A DNA stretch of 44,705 nt from Endotrypanum monterogeii (lineage: Eukaryota > Euglenozoa > Kinetoplastea > Trypanosomatida > Trypanosomatidae). The notes beneath the pieces were generated by a model. That model ran no database searches and was not told where the DNA came from. It worked only from the letters and a program-made list of their open reading frames with translations. Shown piece after piece: positions 1 to 11,643 of this stretch. Within the stretch, counting starts at the first letter, position 1; every line of letters begins with the position of its first letter. The translations under genes and the position numbers were made by a program. Location: positions 377,654 through 422,358 of the forward strand of contig CM007339.1 of NCBI GenBank assembly GCA_000333855.2, read 5' to 3'.

Positions 1-280
1 GATGAGGCGTCTCGATTTCGCTCACATGTAGAGCATCATCCACAGTACTCCGGATCATTTCACTGAAGTCCATCCACCCAGCCAGTGTTCTTGTGGACAA
101 ACATCCCTCTTCCCATGCCAGATGTACGAGAACAAATCTATCTATATAGATAGATATATAGATAGATAGATATATAATGATAGAAGACCACACTACTACA
201 GATATATATATTTTTTTTTGAAGGGGAGAAGGGGAAAAGGAAAATGCTGGCGTGTCGGTGAGTTATGGCTGCCTCGGCCT

Positions 281-313
<33 letters not shown>

Positions 314-526
314 ATCATAATCAGTGCACGGAGACACCTCAGTGTAAGCGGCACGTTCTCATTTGTGTCGTCTTCAAATGGTATCGACCTTGAGGACGTA
401 GACCAGCTTCCTGGTAGCCCGGGCACTTATATGTTTGCTTGGCGTTACGACTGCAACTCATTTCTTTGTCTAAGTGACGCTTGCAGAGAACGTGCATCAC
501 AAAAAAAAAAAAACGCTCAACTAACC

Positions 527-560
<34 letters not shown>

Positions 561-1351
561 ATGCAACTCGTGCTGGGAAGCCCCTGGCGTGAATCGCAAC
601 TTCGTACTCTCAACATACCCTCAGATACCTTCCCCCTCCTCTCTGATACACACACACACACACGCACGCGCGCGCACACACACCTGCACGCCCTCCCAGG
701 GTCCACTCCATTGTGACATTATACCTCTCCCACTCCCTTTATTATATTTTTGCTTTTTTTTTTTAGCGTCTTTAAAACGATCTTTCTTCTCGCTACCCTC
801 TCTCTATATCTCCTTTACTTCCGCTGTCCATGTGCTAGACCTCTGCGGCAGTCGCCTGCCCACACCCACATATCCCTTCCTTTCCCTCCCCCCCCCTCCC
901 CTCCCGTGTGTCTAGTCTATATATGTATATGTATAGATAGCTCTCTTCTCTGCGTCTTCCAAATCTCGTCGTGGGAAAAAAAAAGGTTAGCAGTATACTC
1001 AGTATATATATATATAGAGAGAGAGAGAGAAAAAAAAGAAAAGACTCAAATAGGGCTAAAGATAAAACGAAAAGAGTCCCAACGCCACATATTTTCAACG
1101 AGACTAATAGCAAGACGCGTGTCTTTTTTCCCTCCTCCACCCCCCCCCAAAAAAAAAAATATATATATATTCGAATTTCAGTTTTTTTTCCCTTTAAATC
1201 TGCACTCCTCTGCTCTCCCTCTCCCCCAGCAAGTTTTTTTTTTAAAGGTCTGTTATTGTTGTTGGAACGATTTTACCTCCTCGGTGATCCCATCAACTGC
1301 TCCTTCTGACGATACTCTCTTCTTTCCTCGCTCTCTGCTTTATCCCCTAGA

Positions 1352-1392
<41 letters not shown>

Positions 1393-2466
1393 GAGAGAGC
1401 GCGAAATTCAAAGCTGTTCCCTTCTGCATCGACTCTTTTTATTTGTGGTTGTTTCGTTTCCCTTCACTATTTTTCTTCTATTATTTCTACTGTTTCCCAT
1501 CGATTTCTTTCTGCTCATATATACATCTGGGAGAAGCATTTTTCATTCGCGCTTATCAGTGCAAATTCGTTATACACACACAAAAAAAAAACGACACTGA
1601 ACTATTAGGGTAAACATTCCTCTTCCCCACGCGCATACACGCATACCGACTTTTGTCTTCGACCTCTCGATTCAAAAAAGAAAATATTTCTATTATTTTT
1701 CTTTTCTTATTATTTTGTTTTTTCCTCCTTGAGCTTTGATCCCTTCCCCTTGGCGGAAGGAGAAAGTGTAGACATTGAAGAGCGTGGCAGTCCTTGATAT
1801 ATATATATATATATATATTATATTCGTATACACCCACTCTGCCATCCATCGTACTATATATATATATCAAAAAAAAATTGCTCCCTCCCTTCGTTGACGT
1901 TGGTCCGTTCTCTTAGCCACTCAAACCTTCAACACGTTCGCATCCTAACATACAGCTCTCGTTTGCATTCACTTGACGGGGAGGAAAACGAAGAGAGAAA
2001 ACCCCCCTTTTTTTTTCTTTTGATCGCTTTATCGTGTGAAATCTTCGTTCATCTTTTTTTTTTTGTTTGTTTGTACCCTTCTTTTATTGTCTTTGCTGTT
2101 TCCTTCAAGGGCGTACTCGTGAGTGACCCGCCTCTCCACTACTCCCGCTCCCTGCCCTCGCATACCTCATCCCCCCCTTTTTTTTTCTTACTAGTCCACA
2201 AAAGGTTTATATCGGGCTTTAAAAGGGATATTATATTGGTTGACCTTTCCTTTCCAGGTGGCGCACGTGTACATCTCTGCCCCCCCCCCCCAACCCCCAC
2301 ACACAGCAACAGCAACAGTAGAGGTTGACGGCATTACACCAGGTGTATATATATTTTTTTCCCCCTTTTTGTTGTTTTCTCTTGGGAAGAGGTCACGGCG
2401 AGTGCAATCTGACATTCATCAGATTCAAAAAAAAAAAATTTTTTTCTTCTGATACCAAACCCAAAT
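1..2466. other. non-coding stretch upstream of the acyl-CoA synthetase gene
   Basis: No credible gene is seen. The stretch carries (TAGA)n-like, (CA)n, (TA)n and (GA)n microsatellites, many T8-T10 and C8-C12 runs, and pyrimidine-rich DNA. Short ORFs here translate to simple Tyr-Ile, Thr-His or Phe/Leu strings produced by the repeats. The first part is probably the 3' UTR of a gene outside the window, and the last few hundred bases supply splice signals for the gene at 2467. Confidence 0.7.
2354..2389 (+). promoter_or_regulatory. candidate trans-splice acceptor for the acyl-CoA synthetase
   Basis: A T/C-rich tract at 2354-2383 is followed by the first AG at 2388-2389, 77 nt before the ATG at 2467. 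This matches the polypyrimidine-plus-AG arrangement used for spliced-leader addition in trypanosomatids. Alternative acceptors after pyrimidine runs end at 2194 and 2257. Confidence 0.45.
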
Positions 2467-4458
2467 ATGTTCCGCAATACGATTCGGCTGGCGGGTGTCT
2501 TAGGCGCCAGGCGCTGCGACAGTGCTTGTGCTCAACCCCATAGTTTCCTGCTTGCTGGTCGCAACATGATTGTCTCCGCTCCGACTGCCATCACAGTGGT
2601 GTCATCCAGCAAGGCGTTGATAAGACGTGTAGCATCCGTTGCGGTGCTCGCCCAAGCGGGTCAGCACACCCGCTTTCTCTCCACAACCCCAACTTCCTGT
2701 GCACCGGTATACACCGAATTGACGACCGACGCAGAGGGAAGGCGCATCTACAGATCAGTGATGCCGTCGGTCATTGACCGAGTAAGCAGGGAGAGGACCC
2801 TCTATGAGTACGTAATGAAGCGATTGAAGGCACAGGACCCGAGGCGCATAGCCACAGTTCAGGCAGAGAGTGGAAAAGAGCTGACCTATGCGAAACTCAT
2901 TCGGGCAACGGACTGGTCTGCGCGCGCGCTTTATCATTACGCAAAGGTTCGCAAGGGAGACGTGGTGTGCGTGTGTATGCTAAACACGATTATTTATGGT
3001 GCTGTGGTGTACAGTGTGTTGCGCCTTGGCGGCATCGTCTCCCCCGTGAACGCTGTCGCCGATCCGCCGACACTCGCGTACTTCCTGGAGACAAGCGATG
3101 CGAAGGTGATCCTGGGCATGCGTTACTTCCGCCAGCAGTTGGAGGAGGCGGTCTCGCTCTTGGAGAAGAATACGGGTCGGAAAGTGGACATCCACTACCC
3201 GGAGGACTTCTTCAAGCGATGGTACATATGGCCCGTGCCACGGAGCTACGACGGGCTGCAGGGCGCCACCCTCGATGACACCATCCTCATCCCTTTCTCC
3301 AGCGGCACGGGTGGCCTGCCAAAGGGAGTCAAGCTGACCAACCGTGCGCTCATCGCCAACTCGGAGCAGTCGGGGGAGGGCTTCAGTATGACCCCCGATG
3401 ACGCCTGCGTCGCAGTTTTGCCCTTCTTCCATATCTACGGCTTCACCGTCTGCCTCAACTCCACTTATGTATATGGGGTGAAGCAGATTGTCATGTACAA
3501 GTACACAGTCGAGGATTACCTCAAGGCCTGTGAGAGGTATAAGGCAACCATCAACCCAGTCGCCCCACCGATTCTCATCTCTCTCCTGAAGAATGAAGAC
3601 AAGACGAGGAGAACAGATCTTTCATCCCTCAAGAAATTCTGCTCTGGCGCAGCCCCTCTCGGTCCCGAGACAGTAGAGGAGCTGAGGAAAATATTGCCCC
3701 GCGTTGAGATCGTGCAAGGATACGGAATGACGGAGATGTCGCCAGTGGTCACAGCGCCGATAAAGGATCAACAGTGCACGCCAGGGTGCTGCGGAAGTCT
3801 CATCGCTGATACCGAACTGCGCATCGTGAGGGTGGACGACAGTCAGCAGAGTGGGTCCGACAAGTCTGCCGGCATCGATGTTGAGCCTGGTGCAGAGGGC
3901 GAGGTGTGGGTGCGTGGCCCGCAGATGATGAAAGGCTATTTGCGCGACGAGGACACGGCCGAGTGCATGCAGGATGGCTGGTACCGCACCGGCGACATCG
4001 GCAAGCTACTCGAGTCCGGTGAGCTGATGATCACAGACCGCCTGAAGGAGCTGATCAAGTACAAGGGCTTTCAGGTTTCGCCCGCCTCACTGGAGGCGCT
4101 CTTACTGACGCATCCGTGGGTGAACGACTGTGTTGTGATCGGTGTGCCGGACCCACGCGATGTGGGCTTCGAGAACCCGCGTGCGCTCGTCGTACTACAG
4201 CCCTCCGTGTCGCCCAAGGAAGCCGTTCGTGCGTCGGATGAGCTGTACCGCTTTGTAATGAAGCGTATGCCTCCGCACAAACGGCTGCACGGCGGTGTGC
4301 GCATTGTGGACGAAATCCCTCGCAACGCTGCGGGAAAGCTGCTGCGTCGCAAAGTGCGCACGGATGAGGCTGCTTTGATCAAATCTCAGATGGTGCAAGC
4401 AAACCTGGGAAAGACCCTGCCACCCATCCATACCGAGAACGTGTCGATCTCAGGTTGA
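2467..4458 (+). CDS. 4-coumarate:CoA ligase-like acyl-CoA synthetase, probably mitochondrial
   Basis: 663 residues of the ANL (acyl-CoA synthetase/AMP-ligase) superfamily, which activates a carboxylic acid with ATP to an acyl-adenylate and then to a CoA thioester. Visible motifs in order: phosphate loop SSGTGGLPKG (278-287, Gly where most members have the second Thr), YGMTE (419-423), GWYRTGD (504-510), the hinge ITDRLKE (522-528) and the C-terminal catalytic lysine in NAAGK (K624). The first ~70 residues are rich in Arg, Ser and Ala, lack acidic residues early and contain RFLSTTP, typical of a cleaved mitochondrial presequence. The C terminus (SISG) is not a peroxisomal PTS1. The acid substrate cannot be read from sequence; trypanosomatids do not make plant-type coumaroyl-CoA, so the name reflects homology only. 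An aryl or medium-chain fatty acyl substrate is equally possible. Confidence 0.93.
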   Translation: MFRNTIRLAGVLGARRCDSACAQPHSFLLAGRNMIVSAPTAITVVSSSKALIRRVASVAVLAQAGQHTRFLSTTPTSCAPVYTELTTDAEGRRIYRSVMPSVIDRVSRERTLYEYVMKRLKAQDPRRIATVQAESGKELTYAKLIRATDWSARALYHYAKVRKGDVVCVCMLNTIIYGAVVYSVLRLGGIVSPVNAVADPPTLAYFLETSDAKVILGMRYFRQQLEEAVSLLEKNTGRKVDIHYPEDFFKRWYIWPVPRSYDGLQGATLDDTILIPFSSGTGGLPKGVKLTNRALIANSEQSGEGFSMTPDDACVAVLPFFHIYGFTVCLNSTYVYGVKQIVMYKYTVEDYLKACERYKATINPVAPPILISLLKNEDKTRRTDLSSLKKFCSGAAPLGPETVEELRKILPRVEIVQGYGMTEMSPVVTAPIKDQQCTPGCCGSLIADTELRIVRVDDSQQSGSDKSAGIDVEPGAEGEVWVRGPQMMKGYLRDEDTAECMQDGWYRTGDIGKLLESGELMITDRLKELIKYKGFQVSPASLEALLLTHPWVNDCVVIGVPDPRDVGFENPRALVVLQPSVSPKEAVRASDELYRFVMKRMPPHKRLHGGVRIVDEIPRNAAGKLLRRKVRTDEAALIKSQMVQANLGKTLPPIHTENVSISG

Positions 4459-4507
4459 ACCGATCAAAACGACGTACGTTCACAGATGCACTCGTTATCT
4501 CTCTTTC

Positions 4508-4539
4508 TCTCTCTCTCTGTGTGTGTGTGTGTGTGTGTG
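4508..4539. repeat. (CT)n-(GT)n microsatellite
   Basis: A run of CT dinucleotides passes directly into a run of GT dinucleotides, 50 nt downstream of the synthetase stop codon, in its presumed 3' UTR. Confidence 0.9.
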
Positions 4540-5685
4540 CTATATACATATTGCCCCCACCTAGCCTCTTGTTCTTTTTCAACATGACGCGTCACGTAGA
4601 AAAGTGATGCCCACCCACCGAATCGACTGTCTCTCTTTATCATTTTCAAATTATTATTTATTGGCTGTTCTTTTTTTTTTTCCTTGACAGAAGTCAACCC
4701 TCCGTCCTCTGTTTCCCTCACTCCTTAAAAAAAAAAAAAAAAAAAATTAAGTTCCCGTGAGGAGAGCGAGGCACGCAGTAGATGAGGAATACTCTACACA
4801 TCCCCCAGTTTTCTCATGTGCACTCCCTCACACTTTTCGTGTGTCCTTTTGTGTGTAAGCATATATTTTTTTTTTTTCATTATAGTCTTCCCCACATGGT
4901 CTGCCTCCTCACTGCGAGTTCAGCAAGGCTAGATTTGCAGCGACACACTCACCTCCCCCCCCCTCCCTCCTCCTCCTCCTATCCCTTGTATTCGCTCTCT
5001 CAGGCAGTCGCTACCGCTCATATTCCTGAGCCGAGGACCTTGAACGCTTATCCCCAGGAAGGGGGAGCATGCTATCCACCGAGGCTCATCTGCTGTACAT
5101 TACGTGGCGTGTATAGAAAGAAAGCCGTCTGGCTCGACTCCGATGGCAGCGGGTGACAGGAAGTTCTCGGGAACATACACACGCACACATGCAAAGAAAC
5201 TGTTTTTCTGAGATTTTTTCAATGATTTCAGGCATTTTTTTTTTTTTGTGAACTCTCGTCTTTCTCTTCTTTCTTCATGCCCTCACATATGTGCAGGCTG
5301 CTTCATCACGGTTGTCGCTTGCTACACCGCAACTAGGTGACCTTAGTCGATTGCTTTTTCGCTCTCCTCCATATACGCCTGCTGATCTTTTTTTTTTTAT
5401 TATTGCTGTGGCCTCACTCCTGGTAGTCGTAGTTAGCGATACAGCTCTTAAAGCGTGTTGCAAGTCTTCATGGCTTTACCTGGCGCTTGTTTCTCTCCCC
5501 CTTTTTTTTCTCCCCTTCCCCTTTCCACTCTTCTTTTTTCTCAGCGAAGGATTCTCACTCTTGTTTTGAAAAAAAAAAACTTAAAAGAAAACGAAAGATT
5601 TCTTGTTGCTCTCCCCCTCCCCTTTTTTTTTCTGCAATCCACACTTGATGTGTCAAGTGTGCGCTTTTGATTTCGTATATACATG

Positions 5686-5686
<1 letters not shown>

Positions 5687-5728
<42 letters not shown>
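5687..5728. repeat. (TA)n microsatellite
   Basis: About 21 uninterrupted TA units, followed after 11 nt by a second shorter TA run (5740-5760). Confidence 0.95.
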
Positions 5729-5729
<1 letters not shown>

Positions 5730-7592
5730 TGTATACTTTGTATATATATATATATATATTTCTATGTGGAATTTCTGTCTGTGTGCATATATGTTCTTTG
5801 CTGTTATTATTTTTCCCCCTCCTGCATCAAAGGTAGGCCTGAATAGAAGCTCTGCGTCGTGTGTGTCTGTGTGTGTGTGTTTTGTGTGTGGTGATGAGCA
5901 GAGTGGGTGTGCGTTGGTGTATTGCTCGCTCCGAAGATTCACACTCTCTGCATGTGAGCCTCCCAACCCATGCACCTCTCTCGCTCATAGACTCAAGTAT
6001 CCACATATTGTTGGCGAGTGTGACAACGTATGTCTGCGTGTGGAGGTGGTGGTCGAAGTGATTTTTTTTCTATTTCATTTTTTTTTGTCTAGGAAGATGA
6101 GTCCCTATTCGGGATCAAGGAAGCTACTTGTTTCTCTGATACGTGTCAACGAATTTCTCTCAGGTCGTGATCCTAAATAAGTTCTCTGTCGTTTTGATCC
6201 TCACTCCGCAAAACTGTTCGCATTTTTTCTCTGTTTTTCTCCTCCTACTTTCTGTCTCTCCAAATCTTTCTGCTTTTCACGCTGGCCAGCAATCATCTCT
6301 ATCATCGTCTTTTCCTTTTTTTCGTTTCTCGACTTCATACATTTTTTTTTTCCAAATCCGTGACTTCTCCTACCTCCATACACACACACGTATACATACA
6401 CATACATACATATATTTATTAAAGGAAGGAAGATGAGGAAAAAAGAGAGCCGACAAGTCGTCCGTTGCTTGCTTCAACTTGAAGGCACAAGAAAATATCT
6501 TGGAAACAGACTCGCAGCGAGACTTCTTTTCTTTCCTTTTTCACTCCGTTGCCACTCTTATCAGGTGTTCTACTCACCAGCTCCTGTCCATGCCTGCCCT
6601 TACATCCCTCCTTCCTTCCCTCTCTCGTCTTTCATAAGTCTCTTTTTTTTTTTCGTATATGTATCTCCTTTATTCGAGTGCCTGTTCACGTTTTTTTTTT
6701 AATTTCCTTTTTCTGTATTGAGCTTCGTATGATAACACCTGCCGCCGATGCATTTTTTTTTTCTTCTTGCTCTCTTGCTTCATGCCCCATGTACGATGTG
6801 CAACGTTTCTGTCCTGGGTTCCTTGAAGCGCCCCCCCCCCCTTATTGCAGCCTCGTGGACGTGTAGTATGTTTACGTGAGTGGGTACCATGTGTGGGCTT
6901 CTTGTTCTATATATGTATATATTTTTTACTATAGTGTTTTATTTTTTTAAATATTTCCGTACGCTACTCCCCAAACAAAAACCTGGTAAAAGAAGGCATG
7001 GGAAGCCCGTCTGGCACCATCAGCCTTTGGATCAGTGTTCCACTCGCCTCCCATCCTACACAGATGGCAGAGCAGCCCCCCCCCCCTCCCTCCTCCTCCT
7101 TCCTCTCCTGCAGCTGTTCTTTTTGCAGAGGCGTACGCGCTGTCGGTTTTCGCACTGGGTTCCAGGGAGGAAGGTAAAGATGACACTCATTCTAATGGTT
7201 GCAGTTTTGTTTCAGCGTCAGAAGAGCCCTACAGGATCACTTCATCTCCCTCCCCTTCTTTCCCCCCCCCTCCCCCTCGCTCCGCCGCTCGCCACGCACG
7301 CATTCCCCAAAACGTGCGGTACGTATCCTGGTGTGTTGGCTCGTGTGAGAAAAAAAAAATTGCACTGGCTGCAAGACGTCGCCTTAGCGATCACACGCAC
7401 ACGTACACCAAGTGAAATTTAAATCTATATATTTTATTATATTAAATATACACATATATATAATTTTATATACATAATTATATATATATATATATATACT
7501 ATTTTAGTTCGGAGCACTGTCTGCTGCGTTTGAGCGGTAAGCACGCACAGAAGAGGGGAGAAATAGGGAGGGTGGGAGCAACAGAATCCGCA

Positions 7593-10058
7593 ATGACGTC
7601 GGTTTTTGTGGTGTCTGCGTCGTATGACAAGCAGATACGTATCTGGGATGCCGCCTCGGGTCGAAACATCAAGAGTTTTGTATTTCCCGACTCGCAGGTC
7701 AACAGTCTGTGTCTCTTACCTGACACAGGCTATCTGGCAGTAGCCGGTTTTGGGGCTCTGCGCTTGTATGACCTCTGCTCCTTCCTGCACAGCAGCGGTG
7801 GCAGCACGCGAGCTGCCGTAGGGACAGGTGCTGCTGCTAGCAACAACAGCGCCAACCAGGCTCCGTCGATCTATTCGTCCTTCGAGAGCCAAAACTCAAT
7901 GAACTTTACAAGTCTCGCAGCGGTACCACTGTTGTGCAGCAGCAGCAACGATGATCAGGTAAGTACCCTCTCTGGCTCCTCGCCTCCGCTGGACGCCTCG
8001 GTATCGTCGGCGATACTCAACGATCGGCTACTCAGCACGGCCGTCATTACAGACATGGTTGCGTTGCTCGGCAGCTCATTGCGTGAGGTCTCGTTTCTTC
8101 TTATAGCAACGAGCGAAGACGGACACATTCGGTTTTTTGACACGCGACCCGCTGTGACGCTGCGTATTTTGAAAGACATCGCCACAGGGGCTGCCATCAC
8201 ATGCAGTGCCGTTTCCCCAGACAACCGGTACCTGCTGACAGGGAATCAGATGGGTCAGGTCTCTGTGTGGCACCTCCCCTCCATCGTCGCGAGCGTCGTG
8301 TTGGAGATGAGAGAGCACCAGCAACACAAAATGACCGCCTCGGCGGCTGTCAACAAGATACCGGGCAGCAGTTTCGTGGCTGCTACAGCCCCTACAGGCA
8401 CCACCTGGGAGGAAGGACAAGGTGCCACTGCAGAAGCGGCAGCGACCTCTCCGGCTGCAGAGGACGAAGTGGACGAAGAGGAGGAGGAGCGCGCAAAGGC
8501 GTTTGGGCGTAAACCACTGCAGGACATCAACTTCACCAATGACTACAGCGCTATTCGGAGCGTTGCTATTGAGCCGCTCGGCAGGTGGGCGGCTGTGGCG
8601 ACCAATGCCGGTAAGGTTCACTTCATTCGACTTGCACGGGATGCCTCTGTTTGTGGGAGCAAAGCGGCCACCGCGCCGACCCAGGGTGAGGCTCAGCGCG
8701 AGACCGTCTGCGCGGGTGCCGACAACGACCTGTCGTCCACACCGCGGGGTCAGGGAGCGGCTCGCCCTATCCACTCTTCTGGATCTGTGCCATCATCACC
8801 GCAGAACAGCCCCAGACTTGCCTCCATGGCGGCGAGCGCCTCTGAGATGGCGTCGACTCGGCTGTCACTGACAGCGGGTGTTGCTCACCCCAGCAGCGAG
8901 GTTAGTGTAGCCAACACCAGCTACCACGGTCCGCGGGAAACTATCTACCGCTCAGCCCTGGCGGTCAATGAGCTCAGCTCGAACGCGCAACGTGCCTCCG
9001 ATATTAGCGGGGATGGTGCCAGTCCCACCAGCGGTGCCTCGCACCCTAACAGCATGGGCGCTGTTCTCCTGGATAACATCGAGCAGCAGCATCAACTCCT
9101 AAGCGGCAGCAATCTCTCTGTGAGCCGCATCGGCGGACAATCTTTTGCTGCGCGCGCCGCCTCACGTGACCAACTGGGCAAGCAGTCAGCTGCAACAATG
9201 CTTTCTGAGCAGCTCGAGATGGAAGTTTTTGATACGCTTCAGGCGCACTACAAATACATCCTACGCGTGCTCATCTCTCCCAGTTCGGAGTTGGTGGTGA
9301 CGTGCAGCGCGGATTACTGCGTTGGCCGATTTCTCGTCCCGCCCGCGCTGCGAGTGTCGGCGGCGGCGAAGTCTCAGGGCAAAAGCGAAACCGCGGAGAG
9401 AAAATCTCTCGGCCCGACAGCAGCGGGTGGGCGTTCTCGGCCGGCTTCTAGGCTCTCCAGTGGAACGCGGAACGACGATCAAGAAGTTGTGGGTAGTAAG
9501 GCGACAGACGAGTCTGACGGACGTGACGGCACCCTTAGCCCCTCCCTCGCGTCTACGCAGGAACCGCCGCCGACAACGAGTTCGCGGGTAGCGAACGGCA
9601 GCGATGACCAGACTCGGGTGCAGCAGCAGCCGCTACAGGGAGGTCTGACAGACACCAAGACAGAGAAGAGCACCTCCAAGGAAAACGCAATGGCCGTCGC
9701 TGTCAACGGTGAGGAGGACAATATTACCACTCCACACGACGACGCCCCCCTCAGTACCGCTACCCACTCATTCGACCGCGCCACCAGCCCCTGCGTAGAA
9801 AATGGCATTGTGAGTGGATCGTTGAAGCAGGTCATCGAGTTCCAGCCCCTCAAACCGCTCTCCGGGCACAATCGCTGGGTATGGGACGGCGTGTTCAGCG
9901 ACTGCAGCAACTTTCTGTTTACCGCGAGCAGCGATAACACCTTGCGCATGTGGAACGGTCTCACGACGGATCGCCCCCAGTCAGTAACCTTTGTCGGTCA
10001 CACCAAACCTGTGGTCGCAGTGCTACTTTGTTACGATAAACAGCGCCTGAGCGGCTGA
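7593..10058 (+). CDS. LST8: LST8-like TOR complex WD40 subunit with large insertions
   Basis: LST8/GbetaL binds the TOR kinase domain in TORC1 and TORC2. The upstream in-frame codon at 7530 is TTG, so the ATG at 7593 is taken, giving 821 residues. Its N terminus follows the LST8 pattern: a first blade with SASYDKQIRIWD (8-19), then DSQVN (33-37) and the strand ending in LRLYDL. All seven blades can be found: about 4-30, 35-63, 165-185, 205-230, 318-345, 550-582 and 756-790, with closing GHTKPVV near 800. Typical LST8 is about 300-330 residues. Here four Ser/Ala/Gln-rich or acidic loops of roughly 80-190 residues sit between blades, including an EDEVDEEEEE stretch in the second. The blade order and the WVW...ASSDNTLRMW block favour LST8 over a generic WD40 protein. 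The reading frame is intact. Confidence 0.85.
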   Translation: MTSVFVVSASYDKQIRIWDAASGRNIKSFVFPDSQVNSLCLLPDTGYLAVAGFGALRLYDLCSFLHSSGGSTRAAVGTGAAASNNSANQAPSIYSSFESQNSMNFTSLAAVPLLCSSSNDDQVSTLSGSSPPLDASVSSAILNDRLLSTAVITDMVALLGSSLREVSFLLIATSEDGHIRFFDTRPAVTLRILKDIATGAAITCSAVSPDNRYLLTGNQMGQVSVWHLPSIVASVVLEMREHQQHKMTASAAVNKIPGSSFVAATAPTGTTWEEGQGATAEAAATSPAAEDEVDEEEEERAKAFGRKPLQDINFTNDYSAIRSVAIEPLGRWAAVATNAGKVHFIRLARDASVCGSKAATAPTQGEAQRETVCAGADNDLSSTPRGQGAARPIHSSGSVPSSPQNSPRLASMAASASEMASTRLSLTAGVAHPSSEVSVANTSYHGPRETIYRSALAVNELSSNAQRASDISGDGASPTSGASHPNSMGAVLLDNIEQQHQLLSGSNLSVSRIGGQSFAARAASRDQLGKQSAATMLSEQLEMEVFDTLQAHYKYILRVLISPSSELVVTCSADYCVGRFLVPPALRVSAAAKSQGKSETAERKSLGPTAAGGRSRPASRLSSGTRNDDQEVVGSKATDESDGRDGTLSPSLASTQEPPPTTSSRVANGSDDQTRVQQQPLQGGLTDTKTEKSTSKENAMAVAVNGEEDNITTPHDDAPLSTATHSFDRATSPCVENGIVSGSLKQVIEFQPLKPLSGHNRWVWDGVFSDCSNFLFTASSDNTLRMWNGLTTDRPQSVTFVGHTKPVVAVLLCYDKQRLSG

Positions 10059-11454
10059 TAGCGACCCGCACCGCAGTAAGCTCGAGGCATGTGATATAGG
10101 GTGTGTGTGTGTGTGTGTGTCTCCCTCCTCTTCAACTCTTTTTTTTTCGAGCTGGGGTGCCCCCACCATGTTTTCCCCCTGAGAGGGTGACAAATTGTGA
10201 TTTTCTTCGGAGGTGTTGACTTTACTTGGTAGGGTAGAAGTCGACGTCGCTGCACTTCTTTCCCCTGTTGACTAGAACACAGGTGCATCGGTGTGGGCGG
10301 CAGTCCTCTTCGAGATGGCGGGGCTTGAGAGAGGCACAGTAGAGCCTGAGAGGAAGTCGCCGTCTTATTTAGTGTATGTGCATCGGAGTGGTGGTGGTGT
10401 GTCGGTGTATGGTGTGTGTGTGTGTGTGAATCTGTGCTGGTGCAATTACTGAGCAATTCACCTTTGTTTGTGGAGGCACGTGGAGTAGACAAGGTTCATT
10501 TATTTTTATGTGCTCATTTTATCGACCTTTCAGATGACAGTGGCTCCCCTCCCCTCCCCCCCCCCACCCCACACACACACGACCCAGCAAGCCAACTTGT
10601 ACGGCTCCCCGTTACCATTTTTCTTTCGCCTGTACATATTTAGTGCTTCGCTCACTGGGCCATGCGTATATGGGAAGAGGGAGGTTGGTGGGCTGCGTGA
10701 CTGTATGGGTGTCTGCAGTTGTGGCTCACCGTGTCCTTAACGTCTGTGAGCCGCAGGGACACGCATTGCACAGGTGTAGAGGGAAAAAAAAAAGAGACTG
10801 GAGTACCTTGGGAATCGAGAAAGGTATATGGAGAACATAATCAGTGGGTTGAACGACAGATCGAGTGCGGGGCGGACCTCTTATGGGGAATTTTGCTTCG
10901 GCTCTAGGAAGTGCACAGTTGTCTCGTGAAGGATGGCGATGAGGTGCTCCCTCTTCTCCTCCTCCCTTTTTAACCCCTTTTCCACCCTTCATATTACTGA
11001 TTTTATTCCGAAATAACTCCCCCCCCCCCTACACAGAAAAAAAAAATGCCCACCAACAGCAAAAGGAGGTAGAGGCGGAGGAAAGATATGGAAGAAGGGA
11101 GAGTGTGTGAGTAACCTTATTGGGGGGGGGGGGAGGGGAGGAGACTTTGCGTATATTTCTGTGCTAGGAACACATGGGTTGCGTTGTCTCTCTCGATTAC
11201 CCGCGTCCGTGTGGTGTCGCCTACTCCCCAACGAAATGTGAAGAAAAAAAAATGATGGAGAAAAAGAAGAGAGGTCGCACATACATGCCACGTGAGGACT
11301 TTGTCAAACGTGGGACCGATTCGTTCTCGTCTACTCCTCGTCATGCGCTACATTTTTTTTCACCAGCGCCGATGAGTCGTCGTGTATCCGCGCACTCACG
11401 TCTTAACACAGAAGAGGGGAAGGGTCCTTCAATGCGTACAACTACCTTTTAATG

Positions 11455-11458
<4 letters not shown>

Positions 11459-11492
<34 letters not shown>

Positions 11493-11516
11493 CAAAGACA
11501 CACACACACACACACA
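11459..11516. repeat. (TA)n followed by (CA)n
   Basis: TA run at 11459-11488 and CA run at 11498-11516. An open frame entering here extends the next gene upstream only as Tyr-Ile and Thr-His strings, so it is not counted as coding. Confidence 0.9.
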
Positions 11517-11571
11517 AGAATACTCCTCCCCATTCCTACGCACACGAGTGCGCATGTTGTAACACCTCCAA

Positions 11572-11643
11572 CCCCCTCCCCTCCCTCCCTCCCTCCCTCC
11601 CACCTTTCCCCCCCCCCCCCCACCCCACCCTCGCTATCGGAAG
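11572..11643 (+). promoter_or_regulatory. polypyrimidine tract and candidate trans-splice acceptor
   Basis: A nearly pure C/T tract (11572-11630) made of CCCT units and a C14 run is followed by AG at 11642-11643, 68 nt before the ATG at 11711. On the opposite strand it reads as repeated GGGA units. Confidence 0.5.

Larger units (their letters stand above)
4459..7592. other. 3.1 kb intergenic stretch, microsatellite-rich
   Basis: No convincing coding region on either strand. It holds (CT)n-(GT)n at 4508-4539, an A20 run at 4727-4746, (TA)n at 5687-5728 and 5740-5760, many T8-T12 runs, and an AT-only block at about 7425-7500. ORFs of 60-180 residues here are broken by simple sequence and lack domain-like composition. 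The pyrimidine-rich block at about 7240-7290 followed by AG at 7348-7349 could be the splice acceptor for the LST8 gene. Confidence 0.65.

Noticed and set aside
339..915. Overlapping ORFs with Tyr-Ile and Thr-His strings
   Set aside because: They are translations of (TA)n and (CA)n repeats and have no protein-like remainder.
7530..7592. Longer N terminus for the LST8 gene
   Set aside because: The codon at 7530 is TTG, and the first blade of LST8 starts right after the ATG at 7593.
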